Assembly (NCBI GenBank): GCA_019058425.1
Contig: JAHPYZ010000051.1
Span: 1-34,863 of the forward strand
Direction: 5' to 3'
DNA: 34,863 nucleotides
Origin: Promethearchaeota archaeon
GTDB lineage: Archaea > Asgardarchaeota > Lokiarchaeia > Sigyniarchaeales > SOKP01
Position numbers and translations under genes: made by a program. The notes beneath the pieces were generated by a model. The model was not told the DNA's origin. It made no database searches and saw only the letters and a program-made list of their open reading frames with translations. Of the stretch, positions 7,369 through 15,928 are shown in pieces; the stretch's first letter is position 1; the number at the start of each line of letters is the position of its first letter.

Positions 7369-8673
7369 TTATTTTATCCATGGTTCTGGTAATTTAAGGC
7401 CTTCTAAAGCCTTATCCTCAAATACTTGTTTAGCTACATGCATTAATGTCTTTTCGATCCCTGCAATATTATGGTTTGTTGCGACCAAAAGGTTTGCCTT
7501 TTTACAAATTCCTTCTGCATCCGACCATATATTATATAGAAGTAATCCTCTAGGAGCTTCAGTCACACCTACTCCATTTCCTTCTCGTGGTTGTACATCT
7601 AATGTTTTACAATCAGGATTAACCACATCATCATCTTGAAGAAGTGTTGCGATGACTTCAATTGACTCAACTAATTCAATTAATCGAGCCCAATGATATG
7701 CGAAAGTATGGTGTGGTACATTTCCAATTTTAGCCCTCATTGCTTGTAATGCTTCATCGGCTAGTGGAGTTGCCATTTTATCAGAACAGTTGATCATTGC
7801 TAATGTGTTCGCTCGATAAATACCTTCAGGGTATCCTGCTGGTTTATAATACATATGAGTTGCATATGAATGTTCAGGGATATGTTCTCCTAAAGCCTCT
7901 AAATAATTTTGAGGTGCATAATCAAATTTTTCTCCTGTAGGAGAAACAATACGAATATCTCCATCATAAATATCATGAACTCCATTCTTTGTCATTCCAA
8001 CATAATAAGTTGGAACAACACCTACATTAGCTACAACGTCCCAATAATCTTCGACGACTTTTAAGCCAATATCAACGGTCTTTTTTGTCCATTCTACCTG
8101 ATCATTTATTTCAGCAAGAAATTTATCACGAACAGTTTCATCCAAAGGTTTTTTCATGCCACCAGGAATAGCAACTATTGGATGTACTGATTTACCTCCA
8201 ATTGCTTGACATAATTTTTGACCAAAATCCATCATCTTTAATGCCATTGCTCCAACATCGGGCATCTTATTAATTACATGTACAACATTCCTTAATGCAG
8301 GATCTGCCATGGGTCCTAATAAGAAATCGGGAGCAGCAAGGGCATAGAAGTGTAATGCGTGTGATGAATATTGTTTTGCGTTTTGTAATAATTGTCGCAA
8401 TTTATAAGCAGCTGGAGGAATCTGAATCCCCCATGCATCTTCTACTGCCTTTGTAGGCGTGAGATGATGCGGGATCGGACAAATTCCACAGATTCTTGGT
8501 GTAATTCGTGGAATATGTTCACAATATCTTCCTTCTAGAAATTTCTCAAAAAATCTTGTAGAAGTAATACTGAATTGAACATCTTGAACGGTTCCATCAT
8601 CGCCAAGCTTTACTTTTAACGTGTTGTGCCCCTCTAATCGAGTTACAGGCTCAACTACTATCTCTTTTCCCAT
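7369..8673 (-). CDS. vhuA: F420-non-reducing [NiFe] hydrogenase large subunit, split form
   Basis: 434 residues. The N-terminal Ni-ligand motif RICGICPIPHH gives C62 and C65. The TRLEGH motif near residue 11 is also characteristic of large subunits. It best resembles group 3c (Mvh/Vhu) enzymes, which couple H2 oxidation to heterodisulfide reductase. The protein ends at KLPEPWIK without the C-terminal DPCxxCxxH; those ligands lie in the separate vhuU peptide encoded 33 bp downstream. Start ATG 8673 has GGAGGCG upstream, and the gap to vhuG is 3 bp, so translation of the two is likely coupled. Confidence 0.95.
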   Translation of the reverse strand: MGKEIVVEPVTRLEGHNTLKVKLGDDGTVQDVQFSITSTRFFEKFLEGRYCEHIPRITPRICGICPIPHHLTPTKAVEDAWGIQIPPAAYKLRQLLQNAKQYSSHALHFYALAAPDFLLGPMADPALRNVVHVINKMPDVGAMALKMMDFGQKLCQAIGGKSVHPIVAIPGGMKKPLDETVRDKFLAEINDQVEWTKKTVDIGLKVVEDYWDVVANVGVVPTYYVGMTKNGVHDIYDGDIRIVSPTGEKFDYAPQNYLEALGEHIPEHSYATHMYYKPAGYPEGIYRANTLAMINCSDKMATPLADEALQAMRAKIGNVPHHTFAYHWARLIELVESIEVIATLLQDDDVVNPDCKTLDVQPREGNGVGVTEAPRGLLLYNIWSDAEGICKKANLLVATNHNIAGIEKTLMHVAKQVFEDKALEGLKLPEPWIK

Positions 8674-8676
8674 TTT

Positions 8677-9999
8677 TTATTCGCCTCCTTTAAAATTTCT
8701 ATTTGCTGCTAATGTAAATTTCTCAAAAGTACCAAGATGATCTTTTACTTGAGATAGTAATTCATCTTTAGATAAGCTCACGTTATAAGTTTTAAGCACT
8801 GTATCAGCGAATCTCTCTGCTTGATTAACACCCCATTCTGTTTGACCATAACAACCCGTGCAAGGGGAATTAACCTTTATACACATACCGCCACAACCAG
8901 CTTTAGTAATAGGCCCCGCACAAATATAGCCCTGTTCAATAAAACAATCTTCCATATTTGGAAGCCCTTCGTAATCGCGTAAAACTTTAGTCATTGTTGA
9001 TTTACTTCCTATAATTCTTGGACATGTATCGCAAACATTTGAAATTTCAATAAGATCACGATTATCTCTCAGATATCCCATTAATTTACCTGCTATTTCT
9101 TCTGTTGTAGGAGGGAGATTCGCTAATGGTGTTTCAGGAGATCCACGTTTTTTAATTTGTTTTAAAATATCTCCTGCTAAATCAAATCCCGCCATGAGAG
9201 GTACATTTAAAAACAGAGGTAAAAATTCATGCACACTCTTCTTATCTCCTGAACTTAGTGTCCCAAGATTGTTTGCCATGTTATTTAGTTTTTCAGCTCT
9301 GGAATCAACAGTCTTCGCAGGTCCAAAACAACCGACACAAGGATTATCATTAGTCGTACATTTTAAGCTACATCCGATACTAGTGATTGGCCCAAAACAA
9401 AGTTTGCCCCTTTCCAATAAACAATTGTCTTTAATGCTACAATCATTGCAGAATGCTAAGTCATTCATTGGGAATGGCTTCTGACCGAGTAAGAAAACTA
9501 CAGCGCTTGCGATTGCTTCTGGCTTTGGAGGGCAGCCAGACAAATAAGCATCGACTTTTATAATTTCATCAACAGGTACTATTTTATCTGCAAAACCAGG
9601 TGTATTCACCATTGGTTCTCCTCCACTCCCATCAGCTATGCTTTCTACTTCAGAAAATTTACGTTTTACTAAGTTATCTTTGCTCCATTGATTAGCTAAT
9701 CCATGCACATTTCCATAACATGAACAACTTCCAAAAGCTACAATTAAAGCACTTTTTTGACGTAATAGTTTTGTCTGTTCAATATCATGTTTTGTTCGTA
9801 AACTTCCTTCAACAAAGCCAACAATAATTTCTCCGTCTTCTCTGGCTTTTAATGAATCATATTTGAAATCTACTACAGCTGGCCAATAGACAATCTCTAA
9901 TGCTGGAAGTACTTTAAGTAAACCCAAATGCAGATTGAGTAAACTTTGATGACACCCCCAGCAATCAGAATTTTGTAAGAATGCTACTTTTACAGCCAT
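8677..9999 (-). CDS. vhuG: F420-non-reducing hydrogenase small (Fe-S) subunit with duplicated cluster module
   Basis: 440 residues, against about 300 for methanogen MvhG/VhuG. The N-terminal domain has the proximal-cluster ligands: C13 and C16 (DCWGCH), the GSCSCYGN segment near residue 92, and C156 in SGCPPKP. Two copies of the Fe-S module follow. Module 1 has Cys at 184, 187, 193, 201, 210, 214, 221, 224; module 2 at 323, 326, 352, 360, 369, 373, 380, 383. From the third Cys onward the spacings (8, 9, 4, 7, 3) are identical. The protein should therefore carry additional clusters beyond the usual three, probably extending the electron wire toward the partner. It is the first gene of the operon, with ATG 9999 after TTGATAAAAA. 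Confidence 0.92.
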   Translation of the reverse strand: MAVKVAFLQNSDCWGCHQSLLNLHLGLLKVLPALEIVYWPAVVDFKYDSLKAREDGEIIVGFVEGSLRTKHDIEQTKLLRQKSALIVAFGSCSCYGNVHGLANQWSKDNLVKRKFSEVESIADGSGGEPMVNTPGFADKIVPVDEIIKVDAYLSGCPPKPEAIASAVVFLLGQKPFPMNDLAFCNDCSIKDNCLLERGKLCFGPITSIGCSLKCTTNDNPCVGCFGPAKTVDSRAEKLNNMANNLGTLSSGDKKSVHEFLPLFLNVPLMAGFDLAGDILKQIKKRGSPETPLANLPPTTEEIAGKLMGYLRDNRDLIEISNVCDTCPRIIGSKSTMTKVLRDYEGLPNMEDCFIEQGYICAGPITKAGCGGMCIKVNSPCTGCYGQTEWGVNQAERFADTVLKTYNVSLSKDELLSQVKDHLGTFEKFTLAANRNFKGGE

Positions 10000-10371
10000 T
10001 TTTTATCAATTTTTGTTTTTTTTTTTATCTGTTTAAATTAGCTAATTTGTAATAAAAAAAATTAGTTGAGATAATGTATTCATAACTTTATTAAAAATTT
10101 CTGATTGAGTCTACTTTTAGACATTATTATTTAAATTAAATTCATGGAAATGAATAAATATTCATAAATTTTAATTGATTATTTTAAGCTGATTATTTCA
10201 TATATATTTTAAATAATTATTCAAAAAATTATCTCAATATTTCTATAGATTTTGTGAATAGAATTAAATTTCATTAATTTTAAATATTTTAAAATCCCAT
10301 TAGTATTATCGTTCTTGTATTGAATGATTATTCAAATAAAAAAAAAACACAAAAAAAAAAGTTGGATAAAT
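10000..10371. promoter_or_regulatory. Divergent control region between vhuG and tusA-like genes
   Basis: About 370 bp, very AT-rich, with no ORF of note. TATA-like stretches are present for both directions: TTTAAATATTTTAAAAT at 10279-10295 for the plus-strand operon, and TTTAAATAATAAT near 10120-10134 read on the minus strand. No clear palindromic operator was recognised. An ATG at 10324 opens into a Lys-rich extension of the tusA frame and is judged unlikely to be used. Confidence 0.5.
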
Positions 10372-10605
10372 ATGGTAGATATTACAGATACACTGGATTG
10401 CACGGGCGATGTCTGTCCATATCCAGATGTAAAAAGTAAAAGAAGAGTTAAAAAAATGAAGTCGGGAGAAGTACTTGAAATTCTAGTTGATTATCCTCTA
10501 TCAGCAGAAAGGATTCCTGAAACCATGAGCTCAATGGGGCATGAAGTGCTATCTGTAGATAAAACCGGAGACTCTTCTTGGAAGATTCTCATCCAAATAA
10601 AATAA
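10372..10605 (+). CDS. TusA/SirA/YedF-like sulfur (or selenium) carrier protein
   Basis: 77 residues from ATG 10372. The frame stays open back to an ATG at 10324, but that extension is a low-complexity Lys run, so the shorter start is preferred. The CPYP motif with C15 (LDCTGDVCPYPDVKSK) is the active-site CPxP of TusA-family proteins, which carry sulfur as a persulfide. YedF members of the same family are linked to selenium metabolism. The fold signature continues to SMGHEVLSVDKTGDSSWKI. It is followed after 12 bp by the YeeE/YedE transporter and then three DsrE/F/H-like genes, so it is probably the carrier between import and relay. Confidence 0.88.
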   Translation: MVDITDTLDCTGDVCPYPDVKSKRRVKKMKSGEVLEILVDYPLSAERIPETMSSMGHEVLSVDKTGDSSWKILIQIK

Positions 10606-10617
10606 GGTGAAAAGAAA

Positions 10618-11646
10618 ATGGATTTTTGGTACGCATTAGTAGCGGGGCTCATAATTGGAGCCATATTTGGTTTTATATTACAGCGTGGAAGATTTTGCAT
10701 GAACTCTGCCTTCAGAGATATATTACTACTGAAAGAGTATAAATTAGCTAAAGCGGTTGCAGTATCATTAGTAGTATTAATGGTTGGTTTTGCAATTTTT
10801 GCATTTGCTGGAGTCATTGATTTAGCTCCGAAACCTTTTCAACCATGGGGTGCAATAATTGGAGGTCTAATTTTTGGTATTGGAATGGTTCTTGCAGCAG
10901 GATGTGCGAGTGGAACAACATATCGAGTAGGAGAAGGAATGATGGGTTCTATGGTCGCAGCTATTGGATTGACTTTAGGTGCCGTAATGGCGTCTTGGGG
11001 TGTTTTAGCTGATGCTAGAATTTTTCTTCAACAAGTAAACCTGGGACAAATTACACTTTTTGGAAATTTTGATACAACGATGACACCAGTGTTTATGCTT
11101 ATTGTTGGTTTAGTAGGAATTGCTCTTATGTTCTACTTCTGGGCATGGCCAGCAATTAAGAAAAGAAGAGACGCGAATGAACCTTTGATAAAATTCGAAA
11201 ACTTCAAAGAAGCGACATTCAAAAAAGCATATCCTTGGTGGGCAACTGGAATACTTATAGGATTGATCTTAACTGCGGGTTATGTAGCTAGTAATGGAGT
11301 AGTAGGTATTACAGGAGGCTGGAGACAAATTAATCAATGGCTTGTTGCTGAAACTCTCGGTGGTTGGCCTGGTTTTATTATCTTTGGAATTATCCTTGGA
11401 TCTTTCATCAGTGCGATTATCGCTAAAGAGTTTAAGTTTAGAGCTCCAGATGGATTTACACTATTAAAGCAATTTTTTGGTGGAGGTCTAATGGGATTTG
11501 GAGCTATAACAGCAGCGGGATGTAATATAACCAATATTCTAGGTGGAGTACCTCAATTATCAATACATAGTATTGTCGTAGGTGTTTTCATAATATTAGG
11601 ATGTTGGATTGCAGCTTATCTTCTATTTATGTGGAGAAAAGATTAA
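10618..11646 (+). CDS. YeeE/YedE-family membrane transporter (thiosulfate- or selenium-related)
   Basis: 342 residues with about nine hydrophobic helices arranged as an internal duplication. Each half has the conserved small-residue/Cys motif: GRFCMNSAFRD (C27) and AAGCASGTTYR (C96) in the first, AAGCNITN (C302) in the second. In TsuA/YeeE proteins these cysteines line the thiosulfate path. Members called YedE co-occur with selenium-metabolism genes. GGTGA precedes ATG 10618, 12 bp after the tusA-like stop, so the two are surely co-transcribed. The imported species (thiosulfate, another reduced sulfur compound, or selenium) cannot be decided from sequence; the neighbouring selenoprotein operon makes selenium worth testing. 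Confidence 0.88.
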   Translation: MDFWYALVAGLIIGAIFGFILQRGRFCMNSAFRDILLLKEYKLAKAVAVSLVVLMVGFAIFAFAGVIDLAPKPFQPWGAIIGGLIFGIGMVLAAGCASGTTYRVGEGMMGSMVAAIGLTLGAVMASWGVLADARIFLQQVNLGQITLFGNFDTTMTPVFMLIVGLVGIALMFYFWAWPAIKKRRDANEPLIKFENFKEATFKKAYPWWATGILIGLILTAGYVASNGVVGITGGWRQINQWLVAETLGGWPGFIIFGIILGSFISAIIAKEFKFRAPDGFTLLKQFFGGGLMGFGAITAAGCNITNILGGVPQLSIHSIVVGVFIILGCWIAAYLLFMWRKD

Positions 11647-11668
11647 ATTCTGGAGATGATTAGTTAAA

Positions 11669-12031
11669 ATGAGCCGCCTTGGAATTCTTTTTTTCAATGG
11701 ACCATACCAGGCAGAATCTGCTGAAACCGTTTGCAAATTAGCGAGTAAAGCGTTAGATAAAGGGCATGAAGTTCGAATATTTTGCTATATGGATGCTGTT
11801 AATGCCGCTTTAGAGAATCAAAAAGCTATTGAAGGAATATACAACATTGAAGAAGGTTTTAAAGAAATTCTTGAAAAAGGTGCTACTGTAAGATTATGTA
11901 ATCTCTGTCTTTTAGTAAGAGGAACCATGAAGAACTGTCTAAAGAGAGAATGTGGAGATGTCAAAAGAGCTGGAACGCCAGACCTTGCAAAGATTATCGA
12001 AGAAACTGATAGATTAGTAGTAATATGTTGA
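11669..12031 (+). CDS. DsrE/TusD-like sulfur-relay subunit
   Basis: 120 residues with the DsrE fold: a first strand RLGILFFNGPYQAESAETV, helices with ALDKGHEVRIFCYMDAVNAA, and a Cys-rich region CNLCLLVRGTMKNCLKRECG. The Cys region corresponds to the position of the sulfur-accepting Cys of TusD/DsrE. The GGAGATGA site lies before ATG 11669. It ends VVIC with TGA, and that TGA overlaps the ribosome-binding site of the next gene. It probably forms a hetero-complex with the next two products, like TusBCD, and takes sulfur from the TusA-like protein. Confidence 0.85.
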   Translation: MSRLGILFFNGPYQAESAETVCKLASKALDKGHEVRIFCYMDAVNAALENQKAIEGIYNIEEGFKEILEKGATVRLCNLCLLVRGTMKNCLKRECGDVKRAGTPDLAKIIEETDRLVVIC

Positions 12032-12042
12032 GGTGATAAAAA

Positions 12043-12387
12043 ATGTCAGAAGAAAAAAATGTTGTTATACTTTTACGGCAACCTCCTCATGGAACCCTTT
12101 ATCCTGTTGAAGGATTAAGAATGTCAGTTGCTGTAAGTGCGGATTTTGATCCCATAACGATTGCTATTAGTGAGGGAGTATATACCTTTCTTAAAGATAC
12201 CGATAAAACAATGTATTCAATGCATATAGATTTTTTAAAAAACATTGATTTAGATATCTTTGTAGATAAAAAATCACTTGATGATCTGGGTCTTACTAAA
12301 GAGGACTTGATTGAAGAAGTGGAGATAAAAGAGCATGGTGAGATTTTGAAAATGATTGAAGATTCAACCGTAACAATACCGTTTTAG
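12043..12387 (+). CDS. DsrF/TusC-like sulfur-relay subunit
   Basis: 114 residues; starts at ATG 12043 behind GAGGTGATAAAAA. The sequence NVVILLRQPPHGTLYPVEGLRMSVAVSADFD, continuing into SEGVYTFLKDTDKTMYSMHI, fits the DsrE/F fold, in which a first strand precedes a helix and an ISEGVY segment. It has no Cys at all, as in structural TusC/DsrF subunits, so a scaffolding role is likely. It lies 11 bp after the TusD-like gene and 14 bp before the TusB-like one. Confidence 0.82.
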   Translation: MSEEKNVVILLRQPPHGTLYPVEGLRMSVAVSADFDPITIAISEGVYTFLKDTDKTMYSMHIDFLKNIDLDIFVDKKSLDDLGLTKEDLIEEVEIKEHGEILKMIEDSTVTIPF

Positions 12388-12401
12388 GAGGTTTGATAAA
12401 A

Positions 12402-12701
12402 ATGGGCAAAAAAGTTTTGTATTTTATTACGAGTGAAGATATAACAGGAGTGGAACTTGCTATGGAACATACTGATGAAGATGATGTTACGATTCTTTTA
12501 CTCCAAAATGCAGTGTATTTTGCAAATAAGTCTAATAAAGCTGTTTCACAAGCTCTTAATCAAAAAAAATCTGTTGTCGCATGTAAGGAACATATAGATT
12601 TACGAGGCTTAAATAAATTCATCTCTGATAAAATTAGATTAGTTTCCTCAGAAGAGGTTATAGATTTAATTTTTGAAAATGATTCCATCATAAATATGTA
12701 A
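12402..12701 (+). CDS. DsrH/TusB-like sulfur-relay subunit
   Basis: 99 residues. ATG 12402 is chosen because GGAGG ends 10 nt upstream; the in-frame TTG 12393 overlaps that site. KKVLYFITSEDITGVELAMEHTDEDDVTILLLQNAVYFANK matches the DsrH/TusB pattern, including the strand DDVTILLLQNAVYFA. A single Cys (VVACKEH) is at about the position of the conserved Cys in the smaller DsrH proteins. It is the last gene of the operon and is followed by a strong T-rich terminator. With the preceding two genes it would form a TusBCD-type relay complex. Confidence 0.8.
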   Translation: MGKKVLYFITSEDITGVELAMEHTDEDDVTILLLQNAVYFANKSNKAVSQALNQKKSVVACKEHIDLRGLNKFISDKIRLVSSEEVIDLIFENDSIINM

Positions 12702-12725
12702 TTAACGAGAAATAATCAATTAAAA

Positions 12726-12753
12726 AATTTTTTTTATTTTCTTTTTTTTTTCT
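12726..12753 (+). terminator. T-rich terminator of the tus-like operon
   Basis: Two long T tracts begin about 25 nt after the stop of the TusB-like gene, a typical archaeal intrinsic termination signal. Confidence 0.6.
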
Positions 12754-12879
12754 ATAATTTTACTCGAAATTGAGATTTATATCAATAAGATTTAACAATT
12801 TAAGGAAAAATAAAAAAGAAGTATTAAAATAAATAATTCACTCCTTAATTAAATAAAAGAATAGAACCTAAGTTTTTAT

Positions 12880-13695
12880 ATGAAATTAGCGATAAATCAA
12901 GCAACATTAATGAAAACTCCAATGAAAATTTTCTTGGATGCGATTGCTAAAGCGGGCTTTCAAGGTGTTGAACTGAGACGAGACGAGACCTTTGAATATC
13001 TTGAGAAATATAAAGTTCAAGATTTAAAAGAATTATTGGAGAAAAATGATCTTGAATGCATAACCTTTAATGCAATTGAATTATTTTCCCTATGTCCAGA
13101 AGATAAATTTAAAAGAATCCTAGAATATACTGAGAGACTAATGAAGATTGGGAATGAAATCAGCTGTGATATGATCATTGCTGTTCCAAGCTTTCTTAAA
13201 AATCTGGATATAAGGCCAAAAAAAATTATTTCTAAGACTATAGAGAGATTGAAAATAATTGCTAAATTAGCAGAAAATTATGATTTTAAACTCGGTTTTG
13301 AGCCACTTGGCTTTCCAAATTGTTCTGTAAGAAAAGTCGAGACAGCATTAAAAATTATCGAGCATGAAGAGTTACCAGATATGGGATTAATTATTGATAC
13401 ATTTCATTATTTCGTTGGTGAACATTCTATAGAAGAATTAGAATCAATTGAGCCAAAGAAATTATGGTTAATCCATATTAATGATGCCATTGAGAAGCCT
13501 TATAAAGAATTACAAGATTCACATAGAGTTTTGCCTAGTCAAGATTTTTTTAACCTTGAAATGTTTATTAAAAAATTAAAGGGTATTGGTTATGATAAGT
13601 GGCTTTCTTTAGAACTATTCAATGAACAAATTTGGAGTGAAGATCCATATAAAGTAGCAAAAGATTCAATAGAATCCATACTTAAATTACTTTAG
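12880..13695 (+). CDS. Sugar phosphate isomerase/epimerase-like TIM barrel
   Basis: 271 residues of the xylose isomerase-like / AP endonuclease family 2 fold. Likely metal ligands are the Glu in LGFEPLGFPN, the Asp and His in LIIDTFHYF, the His in WLIHINDA and the Glu in WLSLELFNE, in the usual order for the IolE/IolI and hydroxypyruvate-isomerase-like group. The ATG 12880 sits right after a TTTTTATA tract without a Shine-Dalgarno site, so a leaderless transcript is likely. Substrate is unknown; an archaeal sugar or inositol derivative is possible. No sugar-metabolism neighbours help. Confidence 0.82.
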   Translation: MKLAINQATLMKTPMKIFLDAIAKAGFQGVELRRDETFEYLEKYKVQDLKELLEKNDLECITFNAIELFSLCPEDKFKRILEYTERLMKIGNEISCDMIIAVPSFLKNLDIRPKKIISKTIERLKIIAKLAENYDFKLGFEPLGFPNCSVRKVETALKIIEHEELPDMGLIIDTFHYFVGEHSIEELESIEPKKLWLIHINDAIEKPYKELQDSHRVLPSQDFFNLEMFIKKLKGIGYDKWLSLELFNEQIWSEDPYKVAKDSIESILKLL

Positions 13696-13763
13696 TACCT
13701 CCTTTTAACAATCACCTATGAAATAACATAAATTCTTTTAATTTTCAATTCATTCATTCTATT

Positions 13764-14816
13764 ATGAGTGAAAAAAAAGAGAGCTCAAATATAATCCGTT
13801 TGGCCCATGGGGCTGGTGGAGCCTTACAAGAAGATCTAATCCAGTTTATTGTAAAAAATATTCCCTATAAGAGTGTAAATGATGGAATTGGACTGAAGGA
13901 ACTAGACGATGGAGCAACAATTCCTTTAAAAGATTATGATAAAGAAATTGTAGTTACTGCTGATGGTCATACTGTTTATCCCTTATTTTTTCCTGGAGGA
14001 GATCTAGGAACATTAAGCATTTGTGGAACCGTTAATGATATTATAATGATGGGTGCTGAACCATTAGCTTTAACATCCGTGATAATCATTGAGGAGGGTT
14101 TTGAATTTAATCAATTAGAAAAAATATGTGATTCAATGAATAAAATGGCAGAAAAAGCTAATGTAGCAATAATCGCAGGGGATACCAAAGTAATGCCAAA
14201 GGGAACTTTAAATGATCTAATTATTGCAACTACTGGTATTGGAATTAAAGATAAAAACATAAAAATTTTAGATAACAACATTAAGACTGGAGATCATCTT
14301 ATTCTAACTGGAAGTATTGGAGATCACGGGACAGCATTAATGGCTTCTCGAGAAGGTCTAAATATTTCTACAGACTTAAAATCAGATATCTCACTATTAC
14401 TTGAAATCTACAATGTTTTGGAGTCAGATATTACTAATAATTATATTCATGCTATGAAAGATCCGACACGTGGAGGAATTGCTGCCGCTTTTAATAACTG
14501 GGCAGTAAAATCTAATGTAAGTATCTGGATTGATGAGGAAAAAGTTCCTATTAAGAAAGAAGTTCAAGCGATATGTGATATGTTAGGATTAGATCCTTAT
14601 AATATAGCAAGTGAAGGAAGAGCTCTCTTAGCTGTTGCTCCAGATCACTCTAATAATATATTAAAGAAAATTAAATCAACTCAAATTGGTGAAAATGCAG
14701 AGATAATTGGTGAAGTAAAAGTAGAGAATCCTCAAAGAGTCTTCTTGAAGACAATAGTAGGTGGTACGCGATTTATTGATATGCCTTTAGGCGAACCAAT
14801 TCCACGAATTTGTTAA
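13764..14816 (+). CDS. hypE: Hydrogenase maturation protein HypE
   Basis: 350 residues. LAHGAGGALQEDLI at the N terminus and the C-terminal PRIC with C350 are diagnostic: HypE receives carbamoyl from HypF on this terminal Cys and dehydrates it with ATP to thiocyanate, the source of the cyanide ligands. The PurM-like ATP-binding fold is seen in ADGHTVYPLFFPGGDLG and HAMKDPTRGGIAAA. hypD follows directly (stop TAA 14814-14816), which indicates translational coupling. The terminal Cys and motif order exclude the related selenophosphate synthetase SelD. Confidence 0.96.
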   Translation: MSEKKESSNIIRLAHGAGGALQEDLIQFIVKNIPYKSVNDGIGLKELDDGATIPLKDYDKEIVVTADGHTVYPLFFPGGDLGTLSICGTVNDIIMMGAEPLALTSVIIIEEGFEFNQLEKICDSMNKMAEKANVAIIAGDTKVMPKGTLNDLIIATTGIGIKDKNIKILDNNIKTGDHLILTGSIGDHGTALMASREGLNISTDLKSDISLLLEIYNVLESDITNNYIHAMKDPTRGGIAAAFNNWAVKSNVSIWIDEEKVPIKKEVQAICDMLGLDPYNIASEGRALLAVAPDHSNNILKKIKSTQIGENAEIIGEVKVENPQRVFLKTIVGGTRFIDMPLGEPIPRIC

Positions 14817-14828
14817 GTGGTGCAATAT

Positions 14829-15926
14829 ATGGACATTCCTGGTCTGGATGTTTTAAGAAGTAAAGAATTTACTCGTAAAATTAGAGAGAGTATAAATAAA
14901 ATCATTAAGGAAATTGACAGAAAAGTTAAATTTATGCATGTCTGTGGAACGCATGAGCATACAATTTCGAAATATGGATTAAGAACCCTTATACCAAAAG
15001 AAATAGAAGTCTTATCTGGTCCAGGATGTCCTGTATGTATATGTCCTGCAGCTGATATTGATAAAGCAATTGAAATTGGAAAACGTGATAATACAATAAT
15101 CACAACTTTTGGAGATATGATAAGAGTTCCTGCTACGAATATATCATTAGCAGAATTAAAAGCAAAGGGTGCTGATATTCGTATTGTTTATGGCCCAAAC
15201 GATGCTGTTAAAATAGCTAAAGAAAATCCAGATAAAGAAGTGATATTTTTTGCTATAGGATTTGAAACAACAGCTCCGTTAATTGGATACGAAATAAAAT
15301 TTGGACCACCTTCAAACTTTTCAGTTATTTGTGCTCATAAATTAATACCCGCTGCCTTGGAGCTTTTAATGAGTCAGTCTCAATTAAAAATTGATGGTTT
15401 CATATCACCGGGTCATGTATCAACAGTAATTGGTTTAAAACCTTATGAAATATTTTCTCAAGGTTATAAAATACCAAATGTAATTACTGGGTTTGAACCT
15501 AATGATGTCATGCTTTCTATTCTAATGCTTTTAAAGCAAGTAAGAGACAAAAAATTTGATACTTTAAATGAATATTCAAGGATTGTTAAGCCTGAAGGGA
15601 ATGTTGTTGCCCAAAAAATAATAGATGATGTTTTTGAGCCTGTTTCATCTCCATGGAGAGGTATTGGAAGGATCTATGAGGGGGGATTAGCCATTAAAGA
15701 GAAATATCAAGAATATGATGCTGACAGAAAATTCGACATAAAGATTGAAAAATCCCAAGATATCCCTCCTGGATGCTCATGTCATCTTGTAATGGTTGGA
15801 AAATTATACCCCTATGAATGCCCTCTTTTTCGAGAAGAATGTACACCCCTCTCTCCAATAGGACCTTGTATGGTCTCAATGGAAGGAACCTGCAGTATTT
15901 ATTATAAGTATCATCAAAAATCCTAA
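14829..15926 (+). CDS. hypD: Hydrogenase maturation protein HypD
   Basis: Starts at ATG 14829 with GGTG (14819-14822) 6 nt upstream; GTG 14817 and GTG 14820 are in-frame alternatives adjoining the hypE stop. 365 residues. Signature motifs are all present: HVCGTHEHT, SGPGCPVCICP, FFAIGFETTAP, FISPGHVSTVIG, and the C-terminal Cys cluster GCSCH ... C ... GPCMVSMEGTC that binds the [4Fe-4S]. HypD assembles Fe(CN)2CO with HypC and passes it to the large-subunit precursor. The terminal ~60 residues are duplicated as a relic downstream (16105-16373). Confidence 0.96.
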   Translation: MDIPGLDVLRSKEFTRKIRESINKIIKEIDRKVKFMHVCGTHEHTISKYGLRTLIPKEIEVLSGPGCPVCICPAADIDKAIEIGKRDNTIITTFGDMIRVPATNISLAELKAKGADIRIVYGPNDAVKIAKENPDKEVIFFAIGFETTAPLIGYEIKFGPPSNFSVICAHKLIPAALELLMSQSQLKIDGFISPGHVSTVIGLKPYEIFSQGYKIPNVITGFEPNDVMLSILMLLKQVRDKKFDTLNEYSRIVKPEGNVVAQKIIDDVFEPVSSPWRGIGRIYEGGLAIKEKYQEYDADRKFDIKIEKSQDIPPGCSCHLVMVGKLYPYECPLFREECTPLSPIGPCMVSMEGTCSIYYKYHQKS

Positions 15927-15928
15927 AA

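Noticed and set aside
10324..10371. Longer TusA-like protein from ATG 10324
   Set aside because: The extra residues are a Lys-rich low-complexity run (IKKKHKKKSW) and the family starts near the shorter ATG.
12029..12031. TGA after Cys in the DsrE-like gene as a possible Sec codon
   Set aside because: The TGA overlaps the ribosome-binding site of the next gene, no SECIS-like stem follows, and the frame beyond is not family-like.
13764..14816. Selenophosphate synthetase (SelD) instead of HypE
   Set aside because: The C-terminal PRIC and the hypD neighbour identify HypE; no SelD Cys/Sec loop is present.
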